Shown here in pieces: positions 17,771 through 24,801 of a DNA stretch of 64,000 bases. The stretch's first letter is position 1, and every line of letters starts with the position of its first letter. The notes beneath the pieces are model-generated. The model worked only from the letters and a program-made list of their open reading frames with translations, was not told the origin of the DNA and ran no database searches. This DNA is from Polaribacter aestuariivivens. GTDB taxonomy: Bacteria > Bacteroidota > Bacteroidia > Flavobacteriales > Flavobacteriaceae. The stretch is taken from assembly GCF_005885675.1 (NCBI RefSeq), contig NZ_VANR01000004.1, positions 62,001-126,000 of the forward strand. The letters run 5' to 3'. The translations under genes were made by a program, and so were the position numbers.

Positions 17771-18586
17771 TTACCAATCTTTTTCTTGTTTTACCTTTTT
17801 ACCTTGTGCTTTTTTAGCATTCATTTTCTTTTGGGTTTTTTTCTCCTCATTATTTAAACTTTCTAAAAGTTGTTTTATTTGTTGAGGTGTCATTTTACCC
17901 TGTTGTGGTTTTGGTTTCTGCTGATTTTTTTTATCGTCTTGTTTTGGATCTTGGTTTTTATCCTTGTCATTATCGCCTTTACCGTCTTTGTCTTTATCTT
18001 CGTCTTTTTTGTCTTTGTCTTCTCCGTCTTTATTATCCTTATTTTTATCTTTGTTTTTGTCGTCTTTATCCTTTTTATCTTGGTCTTTATTATCCTTATT
18101 TTTATCGTCTTTGTTTTGCTGATTTTGTTTGTCTAACAGCTTTTGAGCGACTGCCAAATTATAACGCGTTTCATCGTCATTAGGATTGTTTCTCAAAGAA
18201 TTTTTATAGGCATCTACAGCACCTTGATAATTTTTAGATTCCATCATGGCATTACCAATATTATGGTAAGCTTCTGCTTTTGTGAATTTATCTTTAGCTG
18301 TTTTTGCAGTTAATTCATATTGCGGAATTGCTTCTTTAAAATTATTATTTTGATAAAAAGCGTTTCCTAAATTGTAAGCGGCTTTGTCGTAGTTAGAGTT
18401 GCTACCCAATGCTTTTTGATAGGCTACTGAGGCATCTGTAAATTGTTTTTTTTGATACAACTCATTTCCTTGTCGCAACATTTTTCTTGCGGTTCTTTGT
18501 TGTGCAATTGTATCTTTTTGTGCTGCTATTTCTTTTGTTGAAAAGAGCAATAAAAAGATAATAAGTGTATATTTTATTTTTTTCAT
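17771..18586 (-). CDS. batC: BatC: TPR protein with highly charged tail
   Basis: About 271 aa from the ATG at 18586, which follows the batB stop by one base and gives a proper signal peptide (MKKIKYTLIIFLLLFSTKEIAAQ). An ATG eight codons upstream is possible but puts basic residues ahead of the signal. TPR repeats cover about residues 30-140 (AAYNLGNAFYQNNNFKEAIPQYE; AYHNIGNAMMESKNYQGAVDAY). The tail is an extreme Lys/Asp/Asn-rich stretch of about 75 residues encoded by near-repetitive DNA, then a short helical segment (QQIKQLLESLNNEEKK). It is the TPR component of the Bat operon, probably periplasmic. Confidence 0.88.
   Translation of the reverse strand: MKKIKYTLIIFLLLFSTKEIAAQKDTIAQQRTARKMLRQGNELYQKKQFTDASVAYQKALGSNSNYDKAAYNLGNAFYQNNNFKEAIPQYELTAKTAKDKFTKAEAYHNIGNAMMESKNYQGAVDAYKNSLRNNPNDDETRYNLAVAQKLLDKQNQQNKDDKNKDNKDQDKKDKDDKNKDKNKDNKDGEDKDKKDEDKDKDGKGDNDKDKNQDPKQDDKKNQQKPKPQQGKMTPQQIKQLLESLNNEEKKTQKKMNAKKAQGKKVKQEKDW
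17926..18135 (-). repeat. Low-complexity Lys/Asp repeat region in batC
   Basis: The DNA consists of imperfect AAAGAY/AAAGAC-type repeats encoding KDK, DKN and DKD runs. A 23-nt segment recurs exactly at 18027-18049 and 18084-18106, a 57-nt (19-codon) spacing. Length changes here would stay in frame if they follow the 57-nt unit. Confidence 0.8.
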
Positions 18587-18587
18587 C

Positions 18588-19634
18588 TTATTTTTTATTC
18601 TTTTCTTCATTAAATAAATCTACCTTTCTTAACCATTTTGTTTTTTTATCAAACAAGAAAATATCTATAATTAAGAATAACAAACCTAATGCCAAAAACC
18701 ATTGAAACTGGTCTTTATAATCTGAAAACTGTTTTGTTTCAAATTCATTTTTTTCTGCATTGGCAATAATTTCTGAAATAATTTTTACGGGGTTTTCAGT
18801 AACGTTACCATTAATGTATTTTCCGTCGGAAATGTCTGCAATTCCTTGCAAAACCTCTGAATTTCGTTTGGTAATTACAGTTTTGCCTTTATTATCTTTT
18901 TTATAACCCACCATTGCGTTATTTACACGAATTGGTATTGGACCTCCATTTTCTGTTCCTACACCTATTGTGTAAATTTTTACACCTTCATTTGTTAAGT
19001 TTTGGGCAACTTGTTTTGTTTCTTCTTGATGATCTTCACCATCTGAAATAATAATTAAAAAGCGATTGGTTTGCTCATCATTATTATAAAATGTTTTAGC
19101 TAAGTCTAAGGCTTCACTAATTGCTGTTCCTTGGCTAGAAACCATATCTGGATTTGCATTTTGTAAAAACATGTTTGCAGCTCCATGATCTGTAGTTATT
19201 GGTAACAATGGATATGAGTTTCCTGCATATACAATAATACCAACTCTATCTGAACCTAATTTATCAATAATTTTAGAGATAATTTGTTTCGATTTTTCTA
19301 AACGATTTGGCGCGATATCTTCTGCCAACATACTTTTGGAAACATCCAAAGCAAAAACAACATCTACACCTTCTCTTTTTACAGTTTTTAGTTTGGTACC
19401 CATTTTAGGGTTTACCAATGATATGATTAGAAAAGTAATCCCTAACAGCAACATTACTAGTTTTAAAACTGGTTTGAATGTGGAATAGTTTGGGGCTAAT
19501 TTTTGTAGTAAATTTGGATTGGAAAATTTACGTTGTGTACTTTTTTTCCACCATAAAACCAATAGAAATATTACAATTATTACAGGAATAATTGTGAGTA
19601 GATAAAAATAAATTGGTTCTTCTATTCTGTACAT
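18588..19634 (-). CDS. batB: BatB: membrane-anchored von Willebrand A domain protein
   Basis: A 348-aa inner-membrane protein with two N-terminal hydrophobic segments (about residues 8-27 and 55-73), a VWA domain with the MIDAS motif DVSKS (VVFALDVSKSMLAEDI, near residues 92-100) and DGEDH (near 198), and a C-terminal helix (FQWFLALGLLFLIIDIFLF). VWA domains bind partners through a metal ion; in the Bat system they work with the MoxR ATPase. It is normally placed directly after batA, but here a four-helix-bundle gene intervenes. Confidence 0.92.
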   Translation of the reverse strand: MYRIEEPIYFYLLTIIPVIIVIFLLVLWWKKSTQRKFSNPNLLQKLAPNYSTFKPVLKLVMLLLGITFLIISLVNPKMGTKLKTVKREGVDVVFALDVSKSMLAEDIAPNRLEKSKQIISKIIDKLGSDRVGIIVYAGNSYPLLPITTDHGAANMFLQNANPDMVSSQGTAISEALDLAKTFYNNDEQTNRFLIIISDGEDHQEETKQVAQNLTNEGVKIYTIGVGTENGGPIPIRVNNAMVGYKKDNKGKTVITKRNSEVLQGIADISDGKYINGNVTENPVKIISEIIANAEKNEFETKQFSDYKDQFQWFLALGLLFLIIDIFLFDKKTKWLRKVDLFNEEKNKK

Positions 19635-19651
19635 TATTAAAAGGTGTAACT

Positions 19652-19668
19652 GTTTAATTGTTTAATTG
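19652..19668. repeat. Left inverted repeat bordering the four-helix-bundle gene
   Basis: GTTTAATTGTTTAATTG, which is itself two 8-nt units. Its reverse complement matches 20040-20056 in 16 of 17 positions. It overlaps the last codons and stop of the four-helix-bundle gene, 17 nt before the batB start. Confidence 0.8.
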
Positions 19669-20016
19669 AGATTTTCTTAATGCGTTCAGCATATTTGATA
19701 TTTTATAAATTCGTTGTCTTATGTCGTTATAAATAGTTTCATCTATAAATTTTAATTTGTAACATAAAGTAATATGATTTAAAACTTCCATTGTTGTACT
19801 AAAAGCAATTGTTGAAAAATGTGCCTTGTCTTTATTTGTAATTCTTGATGTTCCTTCTGCAATATTGGCAGAAATTGAATTCGTTGCTCTTTTTAACTGA
19901 CTTGTGATTCCATATTTTTCATCAGCAGGAAAATTTATAGATATACTGTAAACTTCTATCGACAAATCAATAGCTTCTTGCCATACCTTTAATTTTTCAA
20001 ATGAAAACACATACAT
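19654..20016 (-). CDS. Four-helix bundle protein (S23/IVP family)
   Basis: A 120-aa member of the four-helix bundle family first known from intervening sequences in 23S rRNA (S23 or IVP; TIGR02436-like) and related to Avd accessory proteins of diversity-generating retroelements. Recognisable phrases are FEKLKVWQEAIDLSIEVYSIS, ITSQLKRATNSISANIAEGTSR and NMLNALRKSQL. It lies between batA and batB, where no gene is usually found, and is bounded by a 17-nt imperfect inverted repeat. No reverse transcriptase, template repeat or rRNA is nearby. The family's function is unknown; the protein is small, helical and probably forms pentamers, as reported for relatives. Confidence 0.92.
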   Translation of the reverse strand: MYVFSFEKLKVWQEAIDLSIEVYSISINFPADEKYGITSQLKRATNSISANIAEGTSRITNKDKAHFSTIAFSTTMEVLNHITLCYKLKFIDETIYNDIRQRIYKISNMLNALRKSQLNN

Positions 20017-20020
20017 ATTT

Positions 20021-20056
20021 TTACAATTACACGATTAAACAATTCAACAATTAAAC
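20021..20056 (-). repeat. 8-nt tandem array and right inverted repeat
   Basis: On the plus strand the sequence steps in octamers of the form NNACAATT (TTACAATT, ACACGATT, AAACAATT, CAACAATT) followed by AAAC. The part 20040-20056 is the inverted partner of 19652-19668. The array lies just upstream of the four-helix-bundle ATG, between it and batA. Confidence 0.72.
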
Positions 20057-20062
20057 TTCTTT

Positions 20063-21070
20063 CTATATAAAACTTTTAAATAATGTATTTCTCAACAAGA
20101 ATTCTAATATTAAAAAACCGAGAGCCAAAAAGACGAAAACTCTAAATTTTTCTTGATAATTATAGTATTTAAATTCTTCTATTTTTGTTTTTTCGAGCGT
20201 ATCGATTTCATCGTAAATTTCTTTTAAAGATGAATTGTCTGTGGCTCTAAAATATTTTCCATCAGTTTCTTTGGCAATGTCTTTTAACAAGGCTTCGTCT
20301 ATTTCTACTTGTTGTTTTCTGAAATTAATTTTTCCTGTTCTTGGGTCTCTAGTCCAAGGGAAATCTGCCATTCCATTTGTTCCAATTCCAATGGTATACA
20401 CTTTAATTTCTAATTCTTTTGCAAGTTCTGTTGCTGTTCTAGGGTCTATATTTCCAGAGTTGTTTACACCATCAGTTAGTAGTATTATTACTTTACTTTT
20501 TGCTTCGCTTTCTTTTAATCTGTTAACACCAGAACCCAAACCCATTCCAATAGCAGTTCCACCTTCTAATTGACCCCATTTTAATTCGGAAATGGTTCTT
20601 TTTATAATTTCTTTATCGCTTGTAATTGGCGTTTGTGTAAAGCTTTCTCCTGCATAAACAACAATTCCTATTCTATCATTTGGTCTTCTATCAACAAAAT
20701 CGATAGCTACTTTTTTTAATGCTTCTAGTCTGTTTGGTTTTAAATCTTTAGCTAACATACTTGCAGAAACATCTATAGCCATTACTATATCTATACCTCT
20801 GTTTGTTTTTGTTTTTTTACTTACAGAAACATTTCTAGGTCTTGCTAAAGCAATAATTACTGCAGCCAAAGCTAGTAATCTTAATAGGTATAAAACTGGT
20901 TTTAATTTTGAAAGTATAGAAGTTTCTGCTTTAAAACCTTTAATACTAGGCATTGTTAAAACAGCAGCGTCTTTTTTTCTGACAAAGAAATACCAGATTG
21001 CTAACAGTGGAACTACAATTAGCAGCCACAAAAATTCGGGATTATAAAACTCAAAATTATTCCAATTCAT
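20063..21070 (-). CDS. batA: BatA: membrane-anchored von Willebrand A domain protein
   Basis: About 335 aa from the ATG at 21070 (MNWNNFEFYNPEFLWLL); two ATGs at 21073 and 21082 are alternatives. All overlap the end of the upstream gene, suggesting translational coupling. Domains: an N-terminal hydrophobic helix, a second helix near residue 55-75 (LLALAAVIIALARPRN), the VWA MIDAS motif DVSAS (VMAIDVSASMLAKDL), a TDG motif (ILLTDGVNNSG), and a C-terminal helix. It is homologous to BatB downstream. Role: membrane component of the MoxR-Bat system. Confidence 0.92.
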   Translation of the reverse strand: MNWNNFEFYNPEFLWLLIVVPLLAIWYFFVRKKDAAVLTMPSIKGFKAETSILSKLKPVLYLLRLLALAAVIIALARPRNVSVSKKTKTNRGIDIVMAIDVSASMLAKDLKPNRLEALKKVAIDFVDRRPNDRIGIVVYAGESFTQTPITSDKEIIKRTISELKWGQLEGGTAIGMGLGSGVNRLKESEAKSKVIILLTDGVNNSGNIDPRTATELAKELEIKVYTIGIGTNGMADFPWTRDPRTGKINFRKQQVEIDEALLKDIAKETDGKYFRATDNSSLKEIYDEIDTLEKTKIEEFKYYNYQEKFRVFVFLALGFLILEFLLRNTLFKSFI

Positions 21071-21974
21071 CATCTGCTTCAATAATTGGTTTAGGTTTTA
21101 AATTACTCACAATTTCTTGTGCATCTTTTCTGTCTTCTTCGATTTCTAAAGCCAAAGGTTTCGATTTTGCAAACTTTACTAAATCTGCTTCTCTTAAAAG
21201 ACTTCTTAATTTATCTAAAGTTTCTTGCGAAGTTTGTATAGTATCTGCTTGTTTAAAGTTTCTTAACATCTCTAATACTTCGTCTGTTGTGTTTTCTAAC
21301 GCAGGCACTTTAAGTTCTCTTTCAATATAACCACGTACAATTTCTGTAAGTTCAGAGTAATATTCTTTTACTTTGTTATTTTGCCATAATAGTTTTTCGT
21401 CCAATTCATTTAACCTATAAATCGCTTCTTCATAAGGAGGTAAAGTTCTGTAAGTAGGACCATCTTCCTCTTCTTTTCTTTTTCTGATAACGAACCAATA
21501 AATCCAGAATCCAATTATGGCTAATGCTGCTAAAAGAATGTATAGGTATATTTTAAAATCATCAAAAGTATAAGGCTCTTTTTTTATAGACTTTATTGGA
21601 AATTTTTTCACTTTGGTAGTATCAATAGCTACTGTAGCAACATTTACTAATAATGAATCTGTTAAATACGCTTGATTTTTTACAAATATTTGCTGTTGTG
21701 GAATGTAAAATGCACCACTATCAAAACCTGTTAAAATGTATTTTCTTATGAGTGAATTTTTAATTGTGTCAACTTTTGTAGAATCTACAACTTCTAAGCC
21801 TTTTAGTAATAATTTTGGAATGATAACATTTTTGGTTTCATTTACGGAAATTTTTAATTGAAATTGCTCTCCAATTCTAATATTTGCCGTATCAATTTCT
21901 GCTTTTACCATTCCATCTTGTGCAAAACCAATTATTGATATGAATAGAAAAATATGTAGTATGTATTTTTTCAT
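21057..21974 (-). CDS. Bat-operon membrane protein with BatD-like N-terminus and DUF4381-like C-terminus
   Basis: A 305-aa protein with a signal peptide (ending IIGFAQ), a periplasmic beta-rich part (MVKAEIDTANIRIGEQFQLKISV) similar to BatD repeats, one membrane helix near residues 130-155 (LYILLAALAIIGFWIYWFVI), and a cytoplasmic helical domain (EAIYRLNELDEKLLWQNNKVKEYYSEL; TTDEVLEMLRNF) like DUF4381. This gene regularly sits between the DUF58 gene and batA in Bacteroidota. It overlaps the batA start. It probably bridges periplasmic and cytoplasmic parts of the Bat complex; that is inference from topology. Confidence 0.8.
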   Translation of the reverse strand: MKKYILHIFLFISIIGFAQDGMVKAEIDTANIRIGEQFQLKISVNETKNVIIPKLLLKGLEVVDSTKVDTIKNSLIRKYILTGFDSGAFYIPQQQIFVKNQAYLTDSLLVNVATVAIDTTKVKKFPIKSIKKEPYTFDDFKIYLYILLAALAIIGFWIYWFVIRKRKEEEDGPTYRTLPPYEEAIYRLNELDEKLLWQNNKVKEYYSELTEIVRGYIERELKVPALENTTDEVLEMLRNFKQADTIQTSQETLDKLRSLLREADLVKFAKSKPLALEIEEDRKDAQEIVSNLKPKPIIEADDELE

Positions 21975-21981
21975 TTTTTAC

Positions 21982-22851
21982 TTATCTTCCTTTTTGTTTA
22001 AAATAGCCTAATAATTTTTTTACATAATTTTCATCAACTCTGGTATTTACTGTTCCTGCGCCACTTCTTTTAAACATGCTTACATAATAATCATTTAAAC
22101 GTAAAGCATTTGCTTTGTAGCTATTTCTAACGGATTTTGAGGCAGTATTTATTAATTGAACGTTACCTGTTTCTGCATCTAACATTGGTACCATACCTAA
22201 ACTTGGAATTTCTTCATCATGTTTGTCGTAAACCTTAATTCCTGTTAAATCATGTTTTTTTGATGCTATTTTTAGTGTTTTCTCATAATCGTCATCCATA
22301 AAATCCGACAGCATAAAAACAATGGCTCTTTTTTTCATCACACTTGATAAAAACTTTAAAGCTGCTGCAATGTTTGTTTTTTTGCTTTTTGGTTTAAATT
22401 CAATTAATTCTCTAATAATTCTTAACACGTGACTTTTTCCTTTTTTTGGAGGAATAAAAAGTTCGATATCATCAGAAAATAAAATTAAACCAACTTTATC
22501 ATTGTTTTGGGTTGCCGAAAAAGCTAATGTTGCTGCAATTTCTGTAACAGTATCTTTTTTAAATTGATTGGAAGTTCCAAAAAGTTCTGAGCCTGAAACA
22601 TCTACCATTAACATCATTGTTAATTCGCGTTCTTCTTCAAAAACTTTTACATAAGGTTCATTGTAGCGTGCTGTAACATTCCAATCTATAGTTCTAATAT
22701 CGTCACCAAATTGATATTGGCGAACTTCAGAAAAAGTCATACCTCGTCCTTTGAAAGATGAATGATATTCACCTCCAAAAATATCATTAGACAAACGTTT
22801 TGTCTTAATTTCTATTTTACGAACTTTTTTGAGTATTTCTTTTGTATCCAT
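21982..22851 (-). CDS. DUF58 domain protein of the MoxR-Bat operon
   Basis: A 289-aa cytoplasmic protein. The DUF58 signature is clear in FKGRGMTFSEVRQYQFGDDIRTIDWNVTAR (residues about 30-62), followed by a VWA-like fold (MLMVDVSGSELFG near 80). In many bacteria DUF58 proteins are encoded beside a MoxR ATPase and VWA proteins and are thought to be its partners. The gene starts after an unusual array of 7-nt repeats separating it from moxR. It ends 7 nt before the next gene in the operon. Confidence 0.92.
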   Translation of the reverse strand: MDTKEILKKVRKIEIKTKRLSNDIFGGEYHSSFKGRGMTFSEVRQYQFGDDIRTIDWNVTARYNEPYVKVFEEERELTMMLMVDVSGSELFGTSNQFKKDTVTEIAATLAFSATQNNDKVGLILFSDDIELFIPPKKGKSHVLRIIRELIEFKPKSKKTNIAAALKFLSSVMKKRAIVFMLSDFMDDDYEKTLKIASKKHDLTGIKVYDKHDEEIPSLGMVPMLDAETGNVQLINTASKSVRNSYKANALRLNDYYVSMFKRSGAGTVNTRVDENYVKKLLGYFKQKGR

Positions 22852-22858
22852 TTTTTAA

Positions 22859-22914
22859 GCTGTTGGCTTTTTGCTTTTCGCTGTTGGCTAATTGCTAAAT
22901 GCTAAGAGCTAATT
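22859..22914 (-). repeat. Eight-unit 7-nt tandem array between moxR and the DUF58 gene
   Basis: Eight consecutive heptamers, each beginning GCT on the plus strand: GCTGTTG, GCTTTTT, GCTTTTC, GCTGTTG, GCTAATT, GCTAAAT, GCTAAGA, GCTAATT. In transcript orientation each unit is NNNNAGC. It fills almost the whole 64-nt gap, ending 8 nt before the DUF58 ATG. Confidence 0.85.
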
Positions 22915-22915
22915 T

Positions 22916-23905
22916 CTAAGGTACTTCAACTTCGTTGATGATTGAATTGATGATATCTACAGAAGTTACGTTTTCTGCCTCTGCTTCATACGTAATACCT
23001 ATTCTGTGACGTAAAACATCAAAAACAACTGCTCTAACATCTTCTGGAATTACATAACCTCTTCTTTTTATAAAAGCATAACATTTTGCTGCTTTGGCTA
23101 AGTTGATGCTTCCTCTTGGAGAAGCTCCAAAACCGATTAAATCTTTTAGGTTTGCTAAATTGTATTTTTCTGGATAGCGTGTTGCAAAAATAATGTCAAG
23201 AATATATTTTTCGATTTTCTCATCCATATATACTTCGTCTACAACTTTTCTTGCTCTAATAATTTGATCTGTAGAAATAACAGGATTTACGGTTGAGTAA
23301 TCTCCTGTTAAATTTTGACGCATAATTATTTGCTCGTCTTGTAATTTTGGATAATCTATTACAACTTTTAGCATAAATCTATCAACTTGTGCTTCTGGTA
23401 ATGGATATGTACCTTCTTGTTCTACAGGGTTTTGAGTAGCCATTACTAAAAATGGTTCGTCTAATTTAAAGGTAGTATCGCCAATGGTAATTTGGCGTTC
23501 TTGCATTGCCTCTAATAATGCTGATTGTACTTTTGCAGGTGCTCTGTTAATTTCATCTGCTAATACGAAATTTGCAAAAATTGGTCCTTTTTTTATTGCA
23601 AAATCATTTTCTTTCATGTTGTAAATCATGGTTCCAACTACATCTGCAGGCAATAAATCTGGTGTAAACTGCACTCTACTAAAAGTTGCTTGAACTGCTT
23701 TAGACAGTGTGTTAATGGCTAAGGTTTTTGCCAAACCAGGAACACCTTCTAAAAGGATATGTCCATTTCCAAGCAATCCAATTAACAAACTTTCTATCAT
23801 TTGTTTTTGACCAACAATTACTTTATTCATTTCTAAAGTAAGAATGTCTATAAAGGCACTTTCTCTTTCTATTTTTTCATTAATAGCTCTTACATCTACA
23901 TCCAT
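22916..23905 (-). CDS. moxR: MoxR family AAA+ ATPase
   Basis: A 329-aa ATPase with Walker A GVPGLAKT (residues about 53-60), Walker B LADEINRAPAKVQSALLEAM (near 114), sensor 1 in MATQNPVEQEGTYPLPEAQ and the arginine-finger region DRFMLKV. MoxR proteins act as chaperones that activate or assemble partner complexes, commonly with DUF58 and VWA proteins. It leads the operon moxR - DUF58 - DUF4381-like - batA - four-helix bundle - batB - batC - batD - batE. A -7 box and a perfect palindrome lie upstream. The start ATG at 23905 gives the usual N-terminus. Confidence 0.95.
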   Translation of the reverse strand: MDVDVRAINEKIERESAFIDILTLEMNKVIVGQKQMIESLLIGLLGNGHILLEGVPGLAKTLAINTLSKAVQATFSRVQFTPDLLPADVVGTMIYNMKENDFAIKKGPIFANFVLADEINRAPAKVQSALLEAMQERQITIGDTTFKLDEPFLVMATQNPVEQEGTYPLPEAQVDRFMLKVVIDYPKLQDEQIIMRQNLTGDYSTVNPVISTDQIIRARKVVDEVYMDEKIEKYILDIIFATRYPEKYNLANLKDLIGFGASPRGSINLAKAAKCYAFIKRRGYVIPEDVRAVVFDVLRHRIGITYEAEAENVTSVDIINSIINEVEVP

Positions 23906-23941
23906 TGTATCTTGTATTAAGTGTTATTTTTTTAACGCAAA

Positions 23942-23949
23942 CAAAGCTA
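23942..23949 (-). promoter_or_regulatory. -7 box for the moxR-bat operon
   Basis: The minus strand reads TAGCTTTG, an exact TAnnTTTG match, 36 nt upstream of the moxR ATG. Confidence 0.5.
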
Positions 23950-23952
23950 CAA

Positions 23953-23977
23953 TTTTAACAAAATTATTTTGTTAAAA
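23953..23977. promoter_or_regulatory. Perfect palindrome upstream of the moxR promoter (possible operator)
   Basis: TTTTAACAAAA (23953-23963) and TTTTGTTAAAA (23967-23977) form a perfect 11-bp inverted repeat with a 3-nt centre. It lies just upstream of the -7 box, where a regulator could bind. It could also act as a weak terminator for lpxH, which ends at 24022. Neither role is proven. Confidence 0.4.
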
Positions 23978-24021
23978 CAAGGTTAAAGGTTTAATAGAAA
24001 AGAAGTTATTTAAGAGCGTTT

Positions 24022-24786
24022 TTAGTTAAACTTTGTTAATTTAAAACTGTTGCCATTAAATGTTCCGAAAGTGAAGTATTGTATCCAATCTCCTAGATTG
24101 ATATAAGTTGCATTTTCTTGCAGTTTTATTTCTAATGGAAGGTGTCTGTGTCCAAAAATGAAATAATCATAATGTTGTTCTGTTAGTTTTTTCTTACAGT
24201 ATAAAACCAACCATTCGTTTTCTTCACCTAAAAATTTGGCGTCTTCATCACCAGAAATTAATTTGTTTTTTACAGACATATATTGGCCTAATTTTACACC
24301 TAAATCTGGGTGTAACCACTTAAACATCCATTTAAATAATGGAAATGTGAAGATTTTTTTCATGCGTTTATAGCCTTTATCTCCAGGACCTAAACCATCT
24401 CCATGACCAATTAAAAATTTTTTATTGTTGATGAGAAATTCTTGAGGTGAATGATATACTGGAATGTTTAGTTCTTTTTCAAAATAATCATTCATCCATA
24501 AATCATGATTTCCAACAAAGAAAAAAATAGGAATTCCACTATCTTTTAGTTCTGCTAATTTTCCTAAAACTCGTACAAATCCTTTTGGAACAACGGTTTT
24601 ATATTCGAACCAAAAATCGAATAAATCACCTAATAAAAATATGGCTTCTGCATCTTTTTTAACTTCGTCTAACCAAGAAACAAACTTTTGTTCTCTTGGA
24701 AAACTTGCTTTTGGAGTTGGAGCACCCAAATGTTGGTCTGAAGCAAAATAAACCTTTTTATTTTCTGATGTTTTTATAGAAATCAT
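24022..24786 (-). CDS. lpxH: UDP-2,3-diacylglucosamine diphosphatase (LpxH-like metallophosphoesterase)
   Basis: A 254-aa calcineurin-like phosphoesterase. Metal-binding motifs appear in order: SDQHLG (residues 17-22), GDLFDFWFEY, GNHDLW, HGDGLGPGD and GHRH. The FWFEY and GHRHLP contexts are typical of LpxH, which hydrolyses UDP-2,3-diacylglucosamine to lipid X in lipid A biosynthesis at the inner membrane. No other lpx gene is in the window. It follows the S41 protease gene by 15 nt and may be co-transcribed. Bacteroidota have several related phosphoesterases, so the exact substrate is probable, not certain. Confidence 0.85.
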   Translation of the reverse strand: MISIKTSENKKVYFASDQHLGAPTPKASFPREQKFVSWLDEVKKDAEAIFLLGDLFDFWFEYKTVVPKGFVRVLGKLAELKDSGIPIFFFVGNHDLWMNDYFEKELNIPVYHSPQEFLINNKKFLIGHGDGLGPGDKGYKRMKKIFTFPLFKWMFKWLHPDLGVKLGQYMSVKNKLISGDEDAKFLGEENEWLVLYCKKKLTEQHYDYFIFGHRHLPLEIKLQENATYINLGDWIQYFTFGTFNGNSFKLTKFN

Positions 24787-24801
24787 TGCTACAAAGAAAC
24801 G

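Noticed and set aside
17870..18183. Two overlapping hydrophobic plus-strand frames opposite batC
   Set aside because: They are the antisense of the Lys/Asp-rich repeat tract, which reads as Phe/Val/Leu/Ile runs; there is no promoter or homology.
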